Below, piece after piece: positions 7,964 to 14,883 of a stretch of 37,201 nucleotides of DNA; the first letter of the stretch is position 1; each line of letters begins with the position of its first letter. The notes beneath the pieces were generated by a model, which was given only the letters and a program-made list of their open reading frames with translations, ran no database searches and had not been told where the DNA came from. Both the position numbers and the translations under genes were made by a program. The DNA comes from a virus, in IMG/VR virus record IMGVR_UViG_3300021474_000017, positions 1-37,201 of that record. One strand, 5' to 3'.

Positions 7964-8112
7964 CCAAGACCTCCGCCGCCCTGCGCGAATCCATCCGCCA
8001 AGGCCTGATCGGCGCGCACGTCGATCGGGCAGAGTGGGAATGGGCTGTGGCGGAGGTGTATCGGCTGGAGCATGAGAAAGAGGAATTGAAACGTGCAGAG
8101 ACCCAAGGGTAA
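7960..8112 (+). CDS. Small helical hypothetical protein, 50 aa
   Basis: GTG 7960 overlaps the previous stop. The product is mostly charged helix (EWEWAVAEVYRLEHEKEELK) and could form a short coiled coil. No family is recognised. Confidence 0.5.
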   Translation: MTKTSAALRESIRQGLIGAHVDRAEWEWAVAEVYRLEHEKEELKRAETQG

Positions 8113-8275
8113 ACCTCACATTCGTCGGATCATCTCGAATTACTGGCTTTGTCAGATTCCTAATGATTGGACTTGGGTTGGAGATGGAAAGACTGCATAT
8201 GACGCGTATTGGAGCTTTATATTCGGACCTGGTCTAATCAGACTAGGATTGTGCAGTAGGATTAATGAACCATGA
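8093..8275 (+). CDS. Small hypothetical protein, 60 aa
   Basis: GTG 8093 follows GAGGA (8080-8084) at a workable distance and overlaps the previous gene by 20 nt. The protein has a basic start, then a Trp-rich middle (NYWLCQIPNDWTWVGDGKTA). It is not recognised. The stop overlaps the next ATG. Confidence 0.5.
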   Translation: MQRPKGKPHIRRIISNYWLCQIPNDWTWVGDGKTAYDAYWSFIFGPGLIRLGLCSRINEP

Positions 8276-8469
8276 TTCTAACTAAAGAAGTGACCGCGAA
8301 AAGTCTTCTGACTGAGCATTGGATGAAGCTCGGCGCCGAATTGCCAGATGTTTATGAGTTTCTCGTAGCATTGGCTGTCGCTGACGGCACGCCATTTACT
8401 TGGCCTGGCATGCGCTATTTGACCGAGGAGGAAGCGAAATGCCTTGGGTCTTCGCAGTCTACGGATTAA
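8272..8469 (+). CDS. Small hypothetical protein, 65 aa
   Basis: ATG 8272 overlaps the previous stop. The sequence is acidic and helical (TEHWMKLGAELPDVYEFLVA). It overlaps the next micro-ORF by 31 nt. Function unknown. Confidence 0.5.
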   Translation: MILTKEVTAKSLLTEHWMKLGAELPDVYEFLVALAVADGTPFTWPGMRYLTEEEAKCLGSSQSTD

Positions 8470-8555
8470 TGTGGTTTCTCAGCGAAGAACGCAGTGACTG
8501 GCTCGCGCAGATGCGGGCAGATGATGATGGGATGAGAGGTTATCGAGAAACATGA
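8439..8555 (+). CDS. Micro-ORF, 38 aa, possible small membrane peptide
   Basis: GAGGAGG precedes ATG 8439 by a normal distance. The first 14 residues (MPWVFAVYGLMWFL) are hydrophobic and the rest is charged, as in a small single-pass peptide. Its stop overlaps the next ATG. Confidence 0.4.
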   Translation: MPWVFAVYGLMWFLSEERSDWLAQMRADDDGMRGYRET

Positions 8556-8608
8556 CGTATCGAGCCATCAGCGAGTTGCGCAAAAAAGTGGAGCGCGAGC
8601 GCCCATGA
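8552..8608 (+). CDS. Micro-ORF, 18 aa, coupled to the TnpB-like gene
   Basis: Eighteen codons fill the space between two ATGA overlaps, the second with the TnpB-like start. The peptide is basic and helical. Its likely value is translational coupling; a separate function cannot be argued. Confidence 0.35.
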   Translation: MTYRAISELRKKVERERP

Positions 8609-9783
8609 GAGTAGATAATACGCTCATGCCGCTCTCGTTTACGCGTACCCTGAAGTTGAAGGTCCGTTCTGAGTCCTATGCGTGGCTCAATGCTGCTGCG
8701 ATTGAAGTCAACCAAGTTTGGAATTGGGCAAATGAGGTGAGCGCCAAGGCAGCGCAGCCTTTTGTAGGACCCCGGGAATGGTTGAGTGGATTTGATCTCA
8801 ACAACCTGAGTGCTGGCGCCACAGAACACTTTGTGCGTATTGGCGCAGACACTATTCAGCGCATCAACGGTGAATATGCGCAGAAGCGCAAACAGGCAAA
8901 GCGCACTCAACTGCATTGGCGCGTAAGCCGTGGATCGAGACGGTCGTTAGGTTGGATACCGTTTAAGACAAAGAGTCTCAAGCGCAAAGGAAATGCGCTG
9001 CGTTTCGCCGGCAAGACTTTTCGAGTGTTCGAGTCCGATCGACTCGAAGGGGCAAAGTGGCAGCAAGGCTGCTTTGCGCAGGACGCCATGGGGGATTGGT
9101 GGCTATGCCTGCCGATCATCGAAACGGCCGAGATAACAATCGCGCCAAATGAGTCTGTCGGCATTGACCTGGGCCTAAAAGATATCGCCGTTACTAGTGA
9201 CGGCGAGCGATTGGAAGCCGGCAAGTGGACTCATCGCTATGCTGAGCGACTTGCCAACGCTCAGCGTCGCGGTCATCGGCGCCAGGCGAAGCGGTTTCAC
9301 CGCAAAGCAGCGCGCTGTCGTGCCGATGCCCTGCATAAGTTCTCAAGAGCGATTATTGATAGTTATCAGAAAATTATTATTGGCGATGTGAGTAGTTCCA
9401 AGCTAGCCAAAACCAAGATGGCGAAATCCGTTTTGGATTCCGGTTGGGGGATGCTCAAAACACAACTGCAGTATAAAGGCGAGCACGCCGGCAGGTTTGT
9501 GGAAATCGTCAGCGAGAGATTCACAACGCGAGTCTGTGGAAACTGCGGAGGCCTTTCCGGCCCGGCGGGAATAGGACAACTCGTTGTAAGGCACTGGGAA
9601 TGCTCGGAGTGTGGTACCGAGCACGATCGCGACGTGAATGCCGCGAGGAACATTCTCAGAACCGGGCTCAGGTGTCGAGCCTCCGTATGCGGGAACGAGT
9701 CTTCGGACTTATCGATTCCATCGAGCAGGCTACGCAAGCGCCGTCGCGAGATAGGAGCAGAATCGGTGAGGTCGGCGACATGA
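8605..9783 (+). CDS. TnpB-like RuvC-family (IS200/IS605 OrfB) protein, 392 aa
   Basis: Members of this family are RNA-guided DNA nucleases and the ancestors of Cas12. Here an N-terminal wedge-like region leads to RuvC-I GIDLGLKD (about 186-193), RuvC-II IIIGDVSSSKL (about 258-268), a zinc finger with CGNCG and CSECG (about 311-337), and RuvC-III HDRDVNAARN (about 341-350). Both outer catalytic Asp are present. The usual Glu of RuvC-II (IEDL in classic TnpB) is Gly here, with the next Asp kept, as in a subgroup I recall. No tnpA or transposon ends are visible, and both ends overlap neighbouring genes, so it looks like a resident phage gene. ATG 8626 is an alternative start. Catalytic activity is uncertain. 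Confidence 0.85.
   Translation: MRVDNTLMPLSFTRTLKLKVRSESYAWLNAAAIEVNQVWNWANEVSAKAAQPFVGPREWLSGFDLNNLSAGATEHFVRIGADTIQRINGEYAQKRKQAKRTQLHWRVSRGSRRSLGWIPFKTKSLKRKGNALRFAGKTFRVFESDRLEGAKWQQGCFAQDAMGDWWLCLPIIETAEITIAPNESVGIDLGLKDIAVTSDGERLEAGKWTHRYAERLANAQRRGHRRQAKRFHRKAARCRADALHKFSRAIIDSYQKIIIGDVSSSKLAKTKMAKSVLDSGWGMLKTQLQYKGEHAGRFVEIVSERFTTRVCGNCGGLSGPAGIGQLVVRHWECSECGTEHDRDVNAARNILRTGLRCRASVCGNESSDLSIPSSRLRKRRREIGAESVRSAT
9660..9715 (+). ncRNA. Candidate omega-RNA-like 3' structure in the TnpB-like gene
   Basis: TnpB guide RNAs usually arise from the 3' end of the gene. Three consecutive hairpins lie here: GGCTC/GAGCC (9665-9681), CCG-TATG-CGG (9683-9692) and AGTC-TTCG-GACT (9698-9709), the last with a UUCG tetraloop. 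The structures are visible; their role as a guide scaffold is inference. A guide would lie further downstream, inside or past the next gene start. Confidence 0.3.
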
Positions 9784-10175
9784 GCACCGGGACTGAAGTC
9801 GCGATCCGGTTCGATCCCAACGTCTGGGGCGGTTATGCGTGGAGCTTATATCGCCGCGCGGATTCATCATGCCCGTGGGAAATTGCAGGCTCTTCCATCT
9901 CGAAAGATGGCGCCAAGGGACTGGTAAAGTCTGATGAGACGATTGTGGAGGAAGATCCGGAGCCGCCTGTGCCGCTGGTGTCAATTCCCAATGCGAAGCA
10001 ATTGAAATGCAAACACAACAAACCTGGTGCAGTACGCTTCCAACAAACCTTCGGCATGAAGAATATTTATCGTTTCGAAATCTGCGATACCTGCAGGTCT
10101 ATAATTCTGGCGCGCGGCAAAGTGCCATGGCATTTGCTGCCGAAAGGATATGCGCTGTTGAGGATTGAGCCGTGA
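9780..10175 (+). CDS. Hypothetical protein with zinc-ribbon-like C-terminus, 131 aa
   Basis: ATG 9780 overlaps the TnpB-like stop (ATGA). The frame is open upstream, but that part is a shadow of the TnpB-like gene. The C-terminal half has LKCKH and later CDTC with an aromatic segment between, suggesting a zinc site. The N-terminal half is acidic and Trp-containing. Family unknown. Confidence 0.6.
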   Translation: MSTGTEVAIRFDPNVWGGYAWSLYRRADSSCPWEIAGSSISKDGAKGLVKSDETIVEEDPEPPVPLVSIPNAKQLKCKHNKPGAVRFQQTFGMKNIYRFEICDTCRSIILARGKVPWHLLPKGYALLRIEP

Positions 10176-10423
10176 TGCAATGGTTTGGACCTCCGCCGTC
10201 GGCCGCATTCCTGACATGGAAATGGCGCGGTTACATCTATCATCTGCTGTATCATCGCAAATGCCTGCCATTCTTCTGGCCCTTCACGATTATCTATGAG
10301 GTCACACCCGAAGAATCATTGCGTCAGGCGCAGCCTGAAATTGAAAGACTAATGATGGAGAAGCGCAAACGCGCGACACGATATTTGCGTGCCTTGCATG
10401 GCATTCCTGAGAGGCATCCGTGA
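10172..10423 (+). CDS. Small hypothetical protein, hydrophobic centre, 83 aa
   Basis: GTG 10172 overlaps the previous stop, and an ATG follows directly at 10175. Residues 12-43 are rich in Trp, Tyr, Leu and Phe (YIYHLLYHRKCLPFFWPFTI), perhaps membrane-associated. A charged helix follows. Not recognised. Confidence 0.5.
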   Translation: MMQWFGPPPSAAFLTWKWRGYIYHLLYHRKCLPFFWPFTIIYEVTPEESLRQAQPEIERLMMEKRKRATRYLRALHGIPERHP

Positions 10424-10713
10424 CCGAAAACTCCCGCACTCCCCAGATCCTCGGCAACAGCCTCTACATTCTATGCACGGTCTGTGGCGCCAATGCGTCG
10501 GATGCATTGCTTTACGCTTCCCGCACCGATGGCCAGTACGAAAACTGCGCCGAGAAGCGTGTCGCGGAGAAGTTCTTCAAACGACATGAGAAGTGTGGAG
10601 GGACGAGAGACCATTTTAAGCTCGGGATGCTCCGCGTAGCCGATTTAGACGCACTGGTTGATCCAACAACGAACGTGAAGGGCGCGGTGAAACTCGCGTT
10701 AGTCAAAGCATGA
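10420..10713 (+). CDS. Hypothetical Cys-containing protein, 97 aa
   Basis: GTG 10420 overlaps the previous stop. CTVC near residue 20 and a later C...CGG could form a metal site, followed by an acidic loop and helical tail. It overlaps the next ATG. Function unknown. Confidence 0.55.
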   Translation: MTENSRTPQILGNSLYILCTVCGANASDALLYASRTDGQYENCAEKRVAEKFFKRHEKCGGTRDHFKLGMLRVADLDALVDPTTNVKGAVKLALVKA

Positions 10714-10943
10714 AACTTTTCGAAGTCAGATACGAACAAGACGGCCGCACCATCAAGGTGCCCGGTATTTCCGAAACAGAAATCAAGCAATGCCGCTTGT
10801 ATTATGTCGCTGAATCAATTGAAGCAGTTTGGATAGCGATTACTGATATTCATGATGATCCTGAGAAAAGGCTCATTGCGGTGGGAGAAGTATGGCCGCT
10901 GGTTACAATCATTCCGCCTTCGGCAAATGAGGAAACAGAATGA
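10710..10943 (+). CDS. Small hypothetical protein, 77 aa
   Basis: Starts MKLFEVRYEQDGRTIKVPG and has alternating strand-like segments (LYYVAESIEAVWIAI, then WPLVTIIPP), suggesting a small alpha-beta fold. ATGA overlaps lie at both ends. No family recognised. Confidence 0.55.
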   Translation: MKLFEVRYEQDGRTIKVPGISETEIKQCRLYYVAESIEAVWIAITDIHDDPEKRLIAVGEVWPLVTIIPPSANEETE

Positions 10944-11068
10944 CCCGCCAAGAACGCGACGCCTTCATTCTTTGGCATGAGCACCGCATGCACGAATGCG
11001 GCTATCCATTGGAAGTCTGGCGCGAGTTGAGTCGAGCGCGGGATCGATGGTTGGCGGGGACGAAATGA
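10940..11068 (+). CDS. Small hypothetical protein, 42 aa
   Basis: ATGA overlaps at both ends and a GAGGAAA ribosome site support this short frame. The peptide is a charged helix with His and Trp (TRQERDAFILWHEHRMHECG). Function unknown. Confidence 0.45.
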   Translation: MTRQERDAFILWHEHRMHECGYPLEVWRELSRARDRWLAGTK

Positions 11069-11283
11069 CATCTATTTATCCGCAATCTGGATTGACGAAT
11101 CATCGCTGGAGCGATGCGTGGGCAATATGCGATTCAGAATATGATGCAATGGCATGCAGAAAATGTATCTATTGCGAATTTACCTGGTGCGTGACTTCGG
11201 GCTATTGGCATGAAAGCCATACGCCACTCGATAAACGCGAATGTCCGGCATCTGCTGGAATGATCTTAGATGCGAGCGGCTGA
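11065..11283 (+). CDS. Cys-rich small protein, 72 aa
   Basis: Six Cys, among them CRKCIYC in the middle, together with His and Trp, suggest a zinc-binding fold. ATG 11065 overlaps the previous stop. This gene ends the first run of overlaps: a 34-nt gap follows. Confidence 0.55.
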   Translation: MTSIYPQSGLTNHRWSDAWAICDSEYDAMACRKCIYCEFTWCVTSGYWHESHTPLDKRECPASAGMILDASG

Positions 11284-11306
11284 TTCAATTAAAAAATGAA
11301 ATTGAA
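11284..11306 (+). promoter_or_regulatory. Inverted repeat just before a ribosome site
   Basis: TTCAATT (11284-11290) and AATTGAA (11300-11306) form a 7-bp stem with a 9-nt A-rich loop. The Shine-Dalgarno GGAG (11307-11310) follows at once. It could modulate initiation of the next gene or be a small operator. No function is proved. Confidence 0.3.
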
Positions 11307-11317
11307 GGAGTGTGTCC

Positions 11318-11590
11318 ATGAAACTTGGTGATGTGGTCCAGTTGAAATCCGGTGGCCCTCTAATGGTCATCGAGCGCTCCCAGGAAGCTCACAGCTTCAA
11401 ACTCTTCGGCTATGAGATCGAGCGCAAGGCGTATGTGATCTGCCAATGGTTTGAGACCGAGGAGCGCGCCTACGTGCGCGAGAAGTTTCTACCGGAGCAG
11501 TTGCAGGTCATGCCGTCACTCAGCGGCATGAGCTTTAAGGAGCTGAAGAGCTTTGAGCTGGAGGCGGCGGCGCGGAGGATTCAGAAGTGA
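11318..11590 (+). CDS. DUF2158 (YodC-like) protein, 90 aa
   Basis: The opening MKLGDVVQLKSGGPLMVIE and the later CQWFE match the DUF2158 family of small beta-barrel-like proteins found in bacteria and phages; their role is unknown. Here the first domain is extended by a Glu-rich helical tail. ATG 11318 is chosen over GTG 11312 because AAGGAG lies 7 nt before it. Confidence 0.75.
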   Translation: MKLGDVVQLKSGGPLMVIERSQEAHSFKLFGYEIERKAYVICQWFETEERAYVREKFLPEQLQVMPSLSGMSFKELKSFELEAAARRIQK

Positions 11591-11775
11591 TTTTACAGGA
11601 CGCGACGCGCGACAAAATTCATCAGATCAACGACGATTTTGTTGAGCTTCTTGGCGTGAAGGCGGAAATAGTGAATTCTGGATCGGCGCCTGATGCTGGC
11701 GATGGCGATACACTACGGATGGCTTTAGACAAGATTCATCACAATTTATTGTTGCTGAAGAAGACTGAAAAGTGA
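11587..11775 (+). CDS. Small helical hypothetical protein, 62 aa
   Basis: GTG 11587 overlaps the DUF2158 stop, and its own stop overlaps the co-chaperonin start. Two helices flank a Gly/Asp-rich linker (SGSAPDAGDGD). Not recognised. Its position gives translational coupling to the co-chaperonin. Confidence 0.5.
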   Translation: MILQDATRDKIHQINDDFVELLGVKAEIVNSGSAPDAGDGDTLRMALDKIHHNLLLLKKTEK

Positions 11776-12578
11776 ACCAACCCCTCATCGATCGCGGCGT
11801 CCGCGTGTCCAACGCCCTGTTAACCTTTGTCCGCGAAGACGAAACCATCCGCTGTCTGCGCGATCATATCGTCGTTGAGCCGCTGGATATCGATCATGGG
11901 ACGATGATGGAGCTGGTTTATCGGGGTCAGCCAGTTCGCGGGAAAGTATTGGCTGTCGGGCCCGGTCATTTCCAGAAGCGATATGACGGGCCGAAAGGCA
12001 AGCGCACGAAGTCGTGGGACTCAAAACACTTCACCCCGTGTGATATTCAGCCCGGTGATGTCGTCGATCTTGGCGGCCTCGAATTAAACGGATATTTGTT
12101 CACTCGTGTGCTCTGGGGCGGCAAAGACGTAATCATTTCGACACGTGAAGCCGATGTGGCGATTGTATTCGATGCCGAAACTGGCGAGAGTCGCCCCCTA
12201 CACGATCGCGTGATTGTGAGGCGCTTGGAACGCGAGACCGTTTCGCGCGGTGGCATCCAGATTGTAGATACGGAGCGCGAGCCTTATTTGCGTGGCGAGA
12301 TCATTGCAATCGGTCCCGGCAAGCTTCTCGAAAGCGGCGCAGTCGTTCCGCTCGATGTGAAAGCCGGAGATCGCATCTGGTTCAGTCTCGGTACTCAGAT
12401 TCAGATAGACGGCGAGGAATTGTTGGTGATGCGTGAGGAAGATATTGTTGCGGTATTGGAAGAGTCCCCACTGTGGCTCACAGCTGAAAACAGCGAAGAG
12501 ACTTGGACCGATAGAAGGGTTGAACGGCATGAAATGCTATCAAATGATCTGATCGGCATGGTGATACGCGCGAAATGA
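11772..12578 (+). CDS. Tandem GroES/Cpn10-like co-chaperonin, 268 aa
   Basis: Two co-chaperonin domains are fused. The second (about 139-228) is a textbook Cpn10: RPLHDRVIVRRLE, a mobile-loop-like GGIQI, RGEIIAIGPG, VKAGDRIWF and a closing REEDIVAVLEE. The first (about 27-130) is divergent but keeps LRDHIVVEPL, RGKVLAVGPG and IQPGDVVDLGG; its mobile-loop region lacks the GGI-hydrophobic tripeptide. A third tail (about 229-268) is unassigned. Phage co-chaperonins such as T4 gp31 replace GroES so that host GroEL can fold the coat protein; those are single-domain and about 110 aa. A fused pair recalls chloroplast Cpn20. GTG 11772 overlaps the previous stop. It probably serves coat or tailspike folding. 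Confidence 0.85.
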   Translation: MNQPLIDRGVRVSNALLTFVREDETIRCLRDHIVVEPLDIDHGTMMELVYRGQPVRGKVLAVGPGHFQKRYDGPKGKRTKSWDSKHFTPCDIQPGDVVDLGGLELNGYLFTRVLWGGKDVIISTREADVAIVFDAETGESRPLHDRVIVRRLERETVSRGGIQIVDTEREPYLRGEIIAIGPGKLLESGAVVPLDVKAGDRIWFSLGTQIQIDGEELLVMREEDIVAVLEESPLWLTAENSEETWTDRRVERHEMLSNDLIGMVIRAK

Positions 12579-12778
12579 AAGCTATTTTCGAAGTAGAACC
12601 AATGGCACAACTTCGCTTTCTAGATCGAGAAAGCGCGGGTCCGATGAGTGGTCTGGCGGTTCGCACGAGAGCGCTCCAACAGCGATGTCGAATCAGACAT
12701 TATGATCCGATATCAAAGTTGTTCACTCGGGAAACCTTCGAGTGGCGCGATGTACCGACCGAAGTGGAGGAAAAATGA
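12575..12778 (+). CDS. Small hypothetical protein, 67 aa
   Basis: ATG 12575 overlaps the co-chaperonin stop. The basic product has short strand-like segments and ends with acidic VPTEVEEK. Not recognised. Coupling to the co-chaperonin is the only context clue. Confidence 0.5.
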   Translation: MKAIFEVEPMAQLRFLDRESAGPMSGLAVRTRALQQRCRIRHYDPISKLFTRETFEWRDVPTEVEEK

Positions 12779-13092
12779 AAAAGAAGGCCGCGCGTAAAGT
12801 TGCTCCTCCGTGTTACAAACGAGAGATTGCCGGATTGGAAGTGGAATTGGCTGCGGCTCGCGAGACGATCGCGGCGTTGACGAACAAATTGAGCAGCCAT
12901 CCTTCTGCGCGTGCCGATGAATTGATGGCAATCATAAAGCAATTAGAAGCAGACAAGTCCGTTCTCGTTTCACAACTGGCATCTGCCAAGAAAAACTGGA
13001 CCCATTGGTACGAGGAGGCGGAAAAGCTCGGTAAGCAAGTCGACGACGTTGATAATTTACGCCGCAATCTTAAGGAATTCATCAGGTCATGA
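12775..13092 (+). CDS. Coiled-coil protein, 105 aa
   Basis: A basic start (KKKAARK) is followed by heptad-like sequence across most of the length (IAGLEVELAAARETIAAL, then MAIIKQLEADKSVLVSQL), predicting an extended coiled coil. ATGA overlaps lie on both sides. Function unknown. Confidence 0.55.
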   Translation: MKKKAARKVAPPCYKREIAGLEVELAAARETIAALTNKLSSHPSARADELMAIIKQLEADKSVLVSQLASAKKNWTHWYEEAEKLGKQVDDVDNLRRNLKEFIRS

Positions 13093-13352
13093 CGATCGAA
13101 GAACTCCTCCGCGACCGCCGCGAGAAAGCCATCAACGCCGGCTCGGCCGCCTGCCCGTTCTGTGAGTTCGGCTTCGAGGTCTATGTCATTGCCCATGACG
13201 TTTTTAAATGCTCCATCTGTGGCGAGCATCCGCGCTCCATGACTCCGGGCGATCCTGCCCGCAGCAAAGGGAGCGAATGTGCAGCGGTTTCAACTGGATC
13301 GGCCGATGATGGTAAAGCGATGGCGTCGGGAATGGGAATCCCACGGCCGTGA
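13089..13352 (+). CDS. Zinc-ribbon protein, 87 aa
   Basis: CPFC and CSIC pairs about 20 residues apart, with strand-like FGFEVYVIAHDVF between them, form a zinc ribbon. The Gly/Ser-rich tail overlaps the next gene by 74 nt, so the last 25 residues may be poorly constrained. Confidence 0.55.
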   Translation: MTIEELLRDRREKAINAGSAACPFCEFGFEVYVIAHDVFKCSICGEHPRSMTPGDPARSKGSECAAVSTGSADDGKAMASGMGIPRP

Positions 13353-13527
13353 TTTCGGCAATTGCCATTGTGGCGCGGGCATGGGGACGATGAGAAAACA
13401 TCGGCCGTATGAAAGCCATCCGTCGAGTTCGTGTCGGATTTGCGCCATCGAACGGCTGATCGCCCGATTGGATCGCCGTCGTGAGCGCTATACTGCGCGG
13501 TTTCAAATATTTGAGGAGTTGTCGTGA
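13279..13527 (+). CDS. Small basic Cys protein, 82 aa
   Basis: AAAGGGAG (13267-13274) lies at a good distance from GTG 13279. The product is Arg-rich with CHCG and CRIC pairs and a helical end (IERLIARLDRRRERY). It overlaps the previous gene and, by GTGA, the next. Not recognised. Confidence 0.5.
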   Translation: MQRFQLDRPMMVKRWRREWESHGRDFGNCHCGAGMGTMRKHRPYESHPSSSCRICAIERLIARLDRRRERYTARFQIFEELS

Positions 13528-13937
13528 AAAAACTAGTCGCCCTGCTTTCCCTCGCCGCCTTGAGCCCCGCTCACGCCCAGACCGCCTATTATCTCAGCGT
13601 CTCCTGGACTGCGCCGACGACCACAACCTCCGCCTCCGGCGCGCAGCCGCTTACGGGCGTGAACGCGGTCACGGTGTCCAATGTCTATGCCAGTACATCG
13701 CCGTTGACGGTCGCACCGACGACGCCGACGTTTACCGCCGCACCCGGACAAACCAGCGCGGCGGGGAATTTTCCGGCGCTGCCGGGGCAGACGGTGTATG
13801 TGTATGTCACGACCTGTGATTCATCCGGTTGCTCGGCGCTGTCACCGGTCGGAACCAAGGTCATCCCCGCTACGGCGGCAATCCCGGATCCGCCGACAGG
13901 GGTGACGATTGAGGCGCTGACGCTGGCAACGAGCTGA
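13524..13937 (+). CDS. Secreted fibronectin III-like protein, 137 aa
   Basis: MKKLVALLSLAALSPAHAQ is a clear Sec signal peptide with an AHA cleavage site near residue 18. The mature part (YYLSVSWTAPT, then a Val/Tyr-rich VYVYVTTCDSSGCSALSP) reads like a single fibronectin type III sandwich, ending in a Pro-rich segment. GAGGAG precedes GTG 13524. Export by the host suggests an outer-surface or periplasmic role during infection, or a virion adhesin; neither is shown. Confidence 0.65.
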   Translation: MKKLVALLSLAALSPAHAQTAYYLSVSWTAPTTTTSASGAQPLTGVNAVTVSNVYASTSPLTVAPTTPTFTAAPGQTSAAGNFPALPGQTVYVYVTTCDSSGCSALSPVGTKVIPATAAIPDPPTGVTIEALTLATS

Positions 13938-13943
13938 GGCGCT

Positions 13944-14411
13944 ATGGCCCATACCTCAGCGGAATACGACCACCTGGACAGCCTTCTGCGCGACTGGGGC
14001 GCGTGGCAGGAACGTCATTGCGAGGACGCTGTATTACCGCAGCAAGCAGCCTTCAGCATGATTTTCTCCGATCAGCCGCCAGGTTCGCGAATTCTCTGCG
14101 CCGACATGTCGAAATCGGTCTATTTCATCCACTGCTGTCAATTAACGCTTCCGCTGACGCATCAGTCCGCCCTTTTTGTGTGGTATGCCGTACAAATGAA
14201 AGACAGCGGCGGCTATTGGTCGCCAGATGAGAAAGCGAGCATTTTAGGCTTATCTGTCAGTGCCTTACGCATGCGTGTGACACGAGCTCGCGCAGAACTG
14301 CTACGGCGGTATCCGGGACTTTCGGCCTTTGGAACGCGACCGAAGCCCTTGCGCCGAAAGAAGATTCAGAGTACACGTCGGATAGAGTGCAAAACTGTCT
14401 CTGCGTCCTGA
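13944..14411 (+). CDS. Sigma-region-4-like / antiterminator-like regulator, 155 aa
   Basis: The C-terminal half contains WSPDEKASILGLSVSALRMR followed by VTRARAELL, the helix-turn-helix of sigma-70 region 4 and of phage late regulators of the Q type. The N-terminal part (DHLDSLLRDWGAWQERH) resembles the start of such antiterminators. It sits at the junction between the accessory block and the virion genes, where a late activator would act. No target site is identified. The HTH is well supported; the antitermination role is inferred. Confidence 0.6.
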   Translation: MAHTSAEYDHLDSLLRDWGAWQERHCEDAVLPQQAAFSMIFSDQPPGSRILCADMSKSVYFIHCCQLTLPLTHQSALFVWYAVQMKDSGGYWSPDEKASILGLSVSALRMRVTRARAELLRRYPGLSAFGTRPKPLRRKKIQSTRRIECKTVSAS

Positions 14412-14439
14412 GCGGGCGCTCAATTCAAAGGATTTTCCC

Positions 14440-14649
14440 ATGCGAATGACCCCGAACGAGAATGCCGAGTCGGCCGCGCTGTCCAACAATACCAAGGGCG
14501 GACGCGGCTCCGAGACCGTGGCCGATATTGAGCAGGAAGGTGCCCTTCAGGTGGGTTCGCCCGGGCGAGCGGAGTCCGGTGGCGTACGTTTTACGATGAC
14601 GGAAGAGCATCCGGACAAGTCGGTGATTCGCGGGACGCTGAAGGAGTAA
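14440..14649 (+). CDS. Small hydrophilic hypothetical protein, 69 aa
   Basis: AAAGGA lies before ATG 14440. The protein is polar and Gly/Glu-rich with little hydrophobic core until FTMTEEHPDK. No family recognised. It opens the block of small genes before the tailspike. Confidence 0.55.
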   Translation: MRMTPNENAESAALSNNTKGGRGSETVADIEQEGALQVGSPGRAESGGVRFTMTEEHPDKSVIRGTLKE

Positions 14650-14667
14650 TTCGGCGGTTTGTGAAAC

Positions 14668-14883
14668 GTGCCCGTGGAACACGAAATCGAAGAGTTGGCA
14701 GACGAAGTTCAAGCGCGTCATGCACTTAGGCTTGATGGGCCGTCCAGCATTCCGATGATTCCGCGACCTTTTCAGCCGCGCCCTCGTCCCCGAACCGACA
14801 TTATTTCACGCGCTGCCCAGCGCAAACTCGCACGCCGCGCCGTCCTGAGTCGTGCCGTGCAATCCTGGAGACTCCCATGCTGA
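14668..14883 (+). CDS. Small basic hypothetical protein, 71 aa
   Basis: An acidic helix (EHEIEELADEVQARHAL) is followed by a Pro/Arg-rich linker and a basic helix. GTG 14668 or 14674 may start it; neither has a strong ribosome site. It overlaps the next ATG by 7 nt. Not recognised. Confidence 0.45.
   Translation: MPVEHEIEELADEVQARHALRLDGPSSIPMIPRPFQPRPRPRTDIISRAAQRKLARRAVLSRAVQSWRLPC

Noticed and set aside
8605-9783. Complete IS200/IS605-type insertion sequence
   Set aside because: No tnpA, no visible end hairpins outside the gene, and both ends overlap phage genes.
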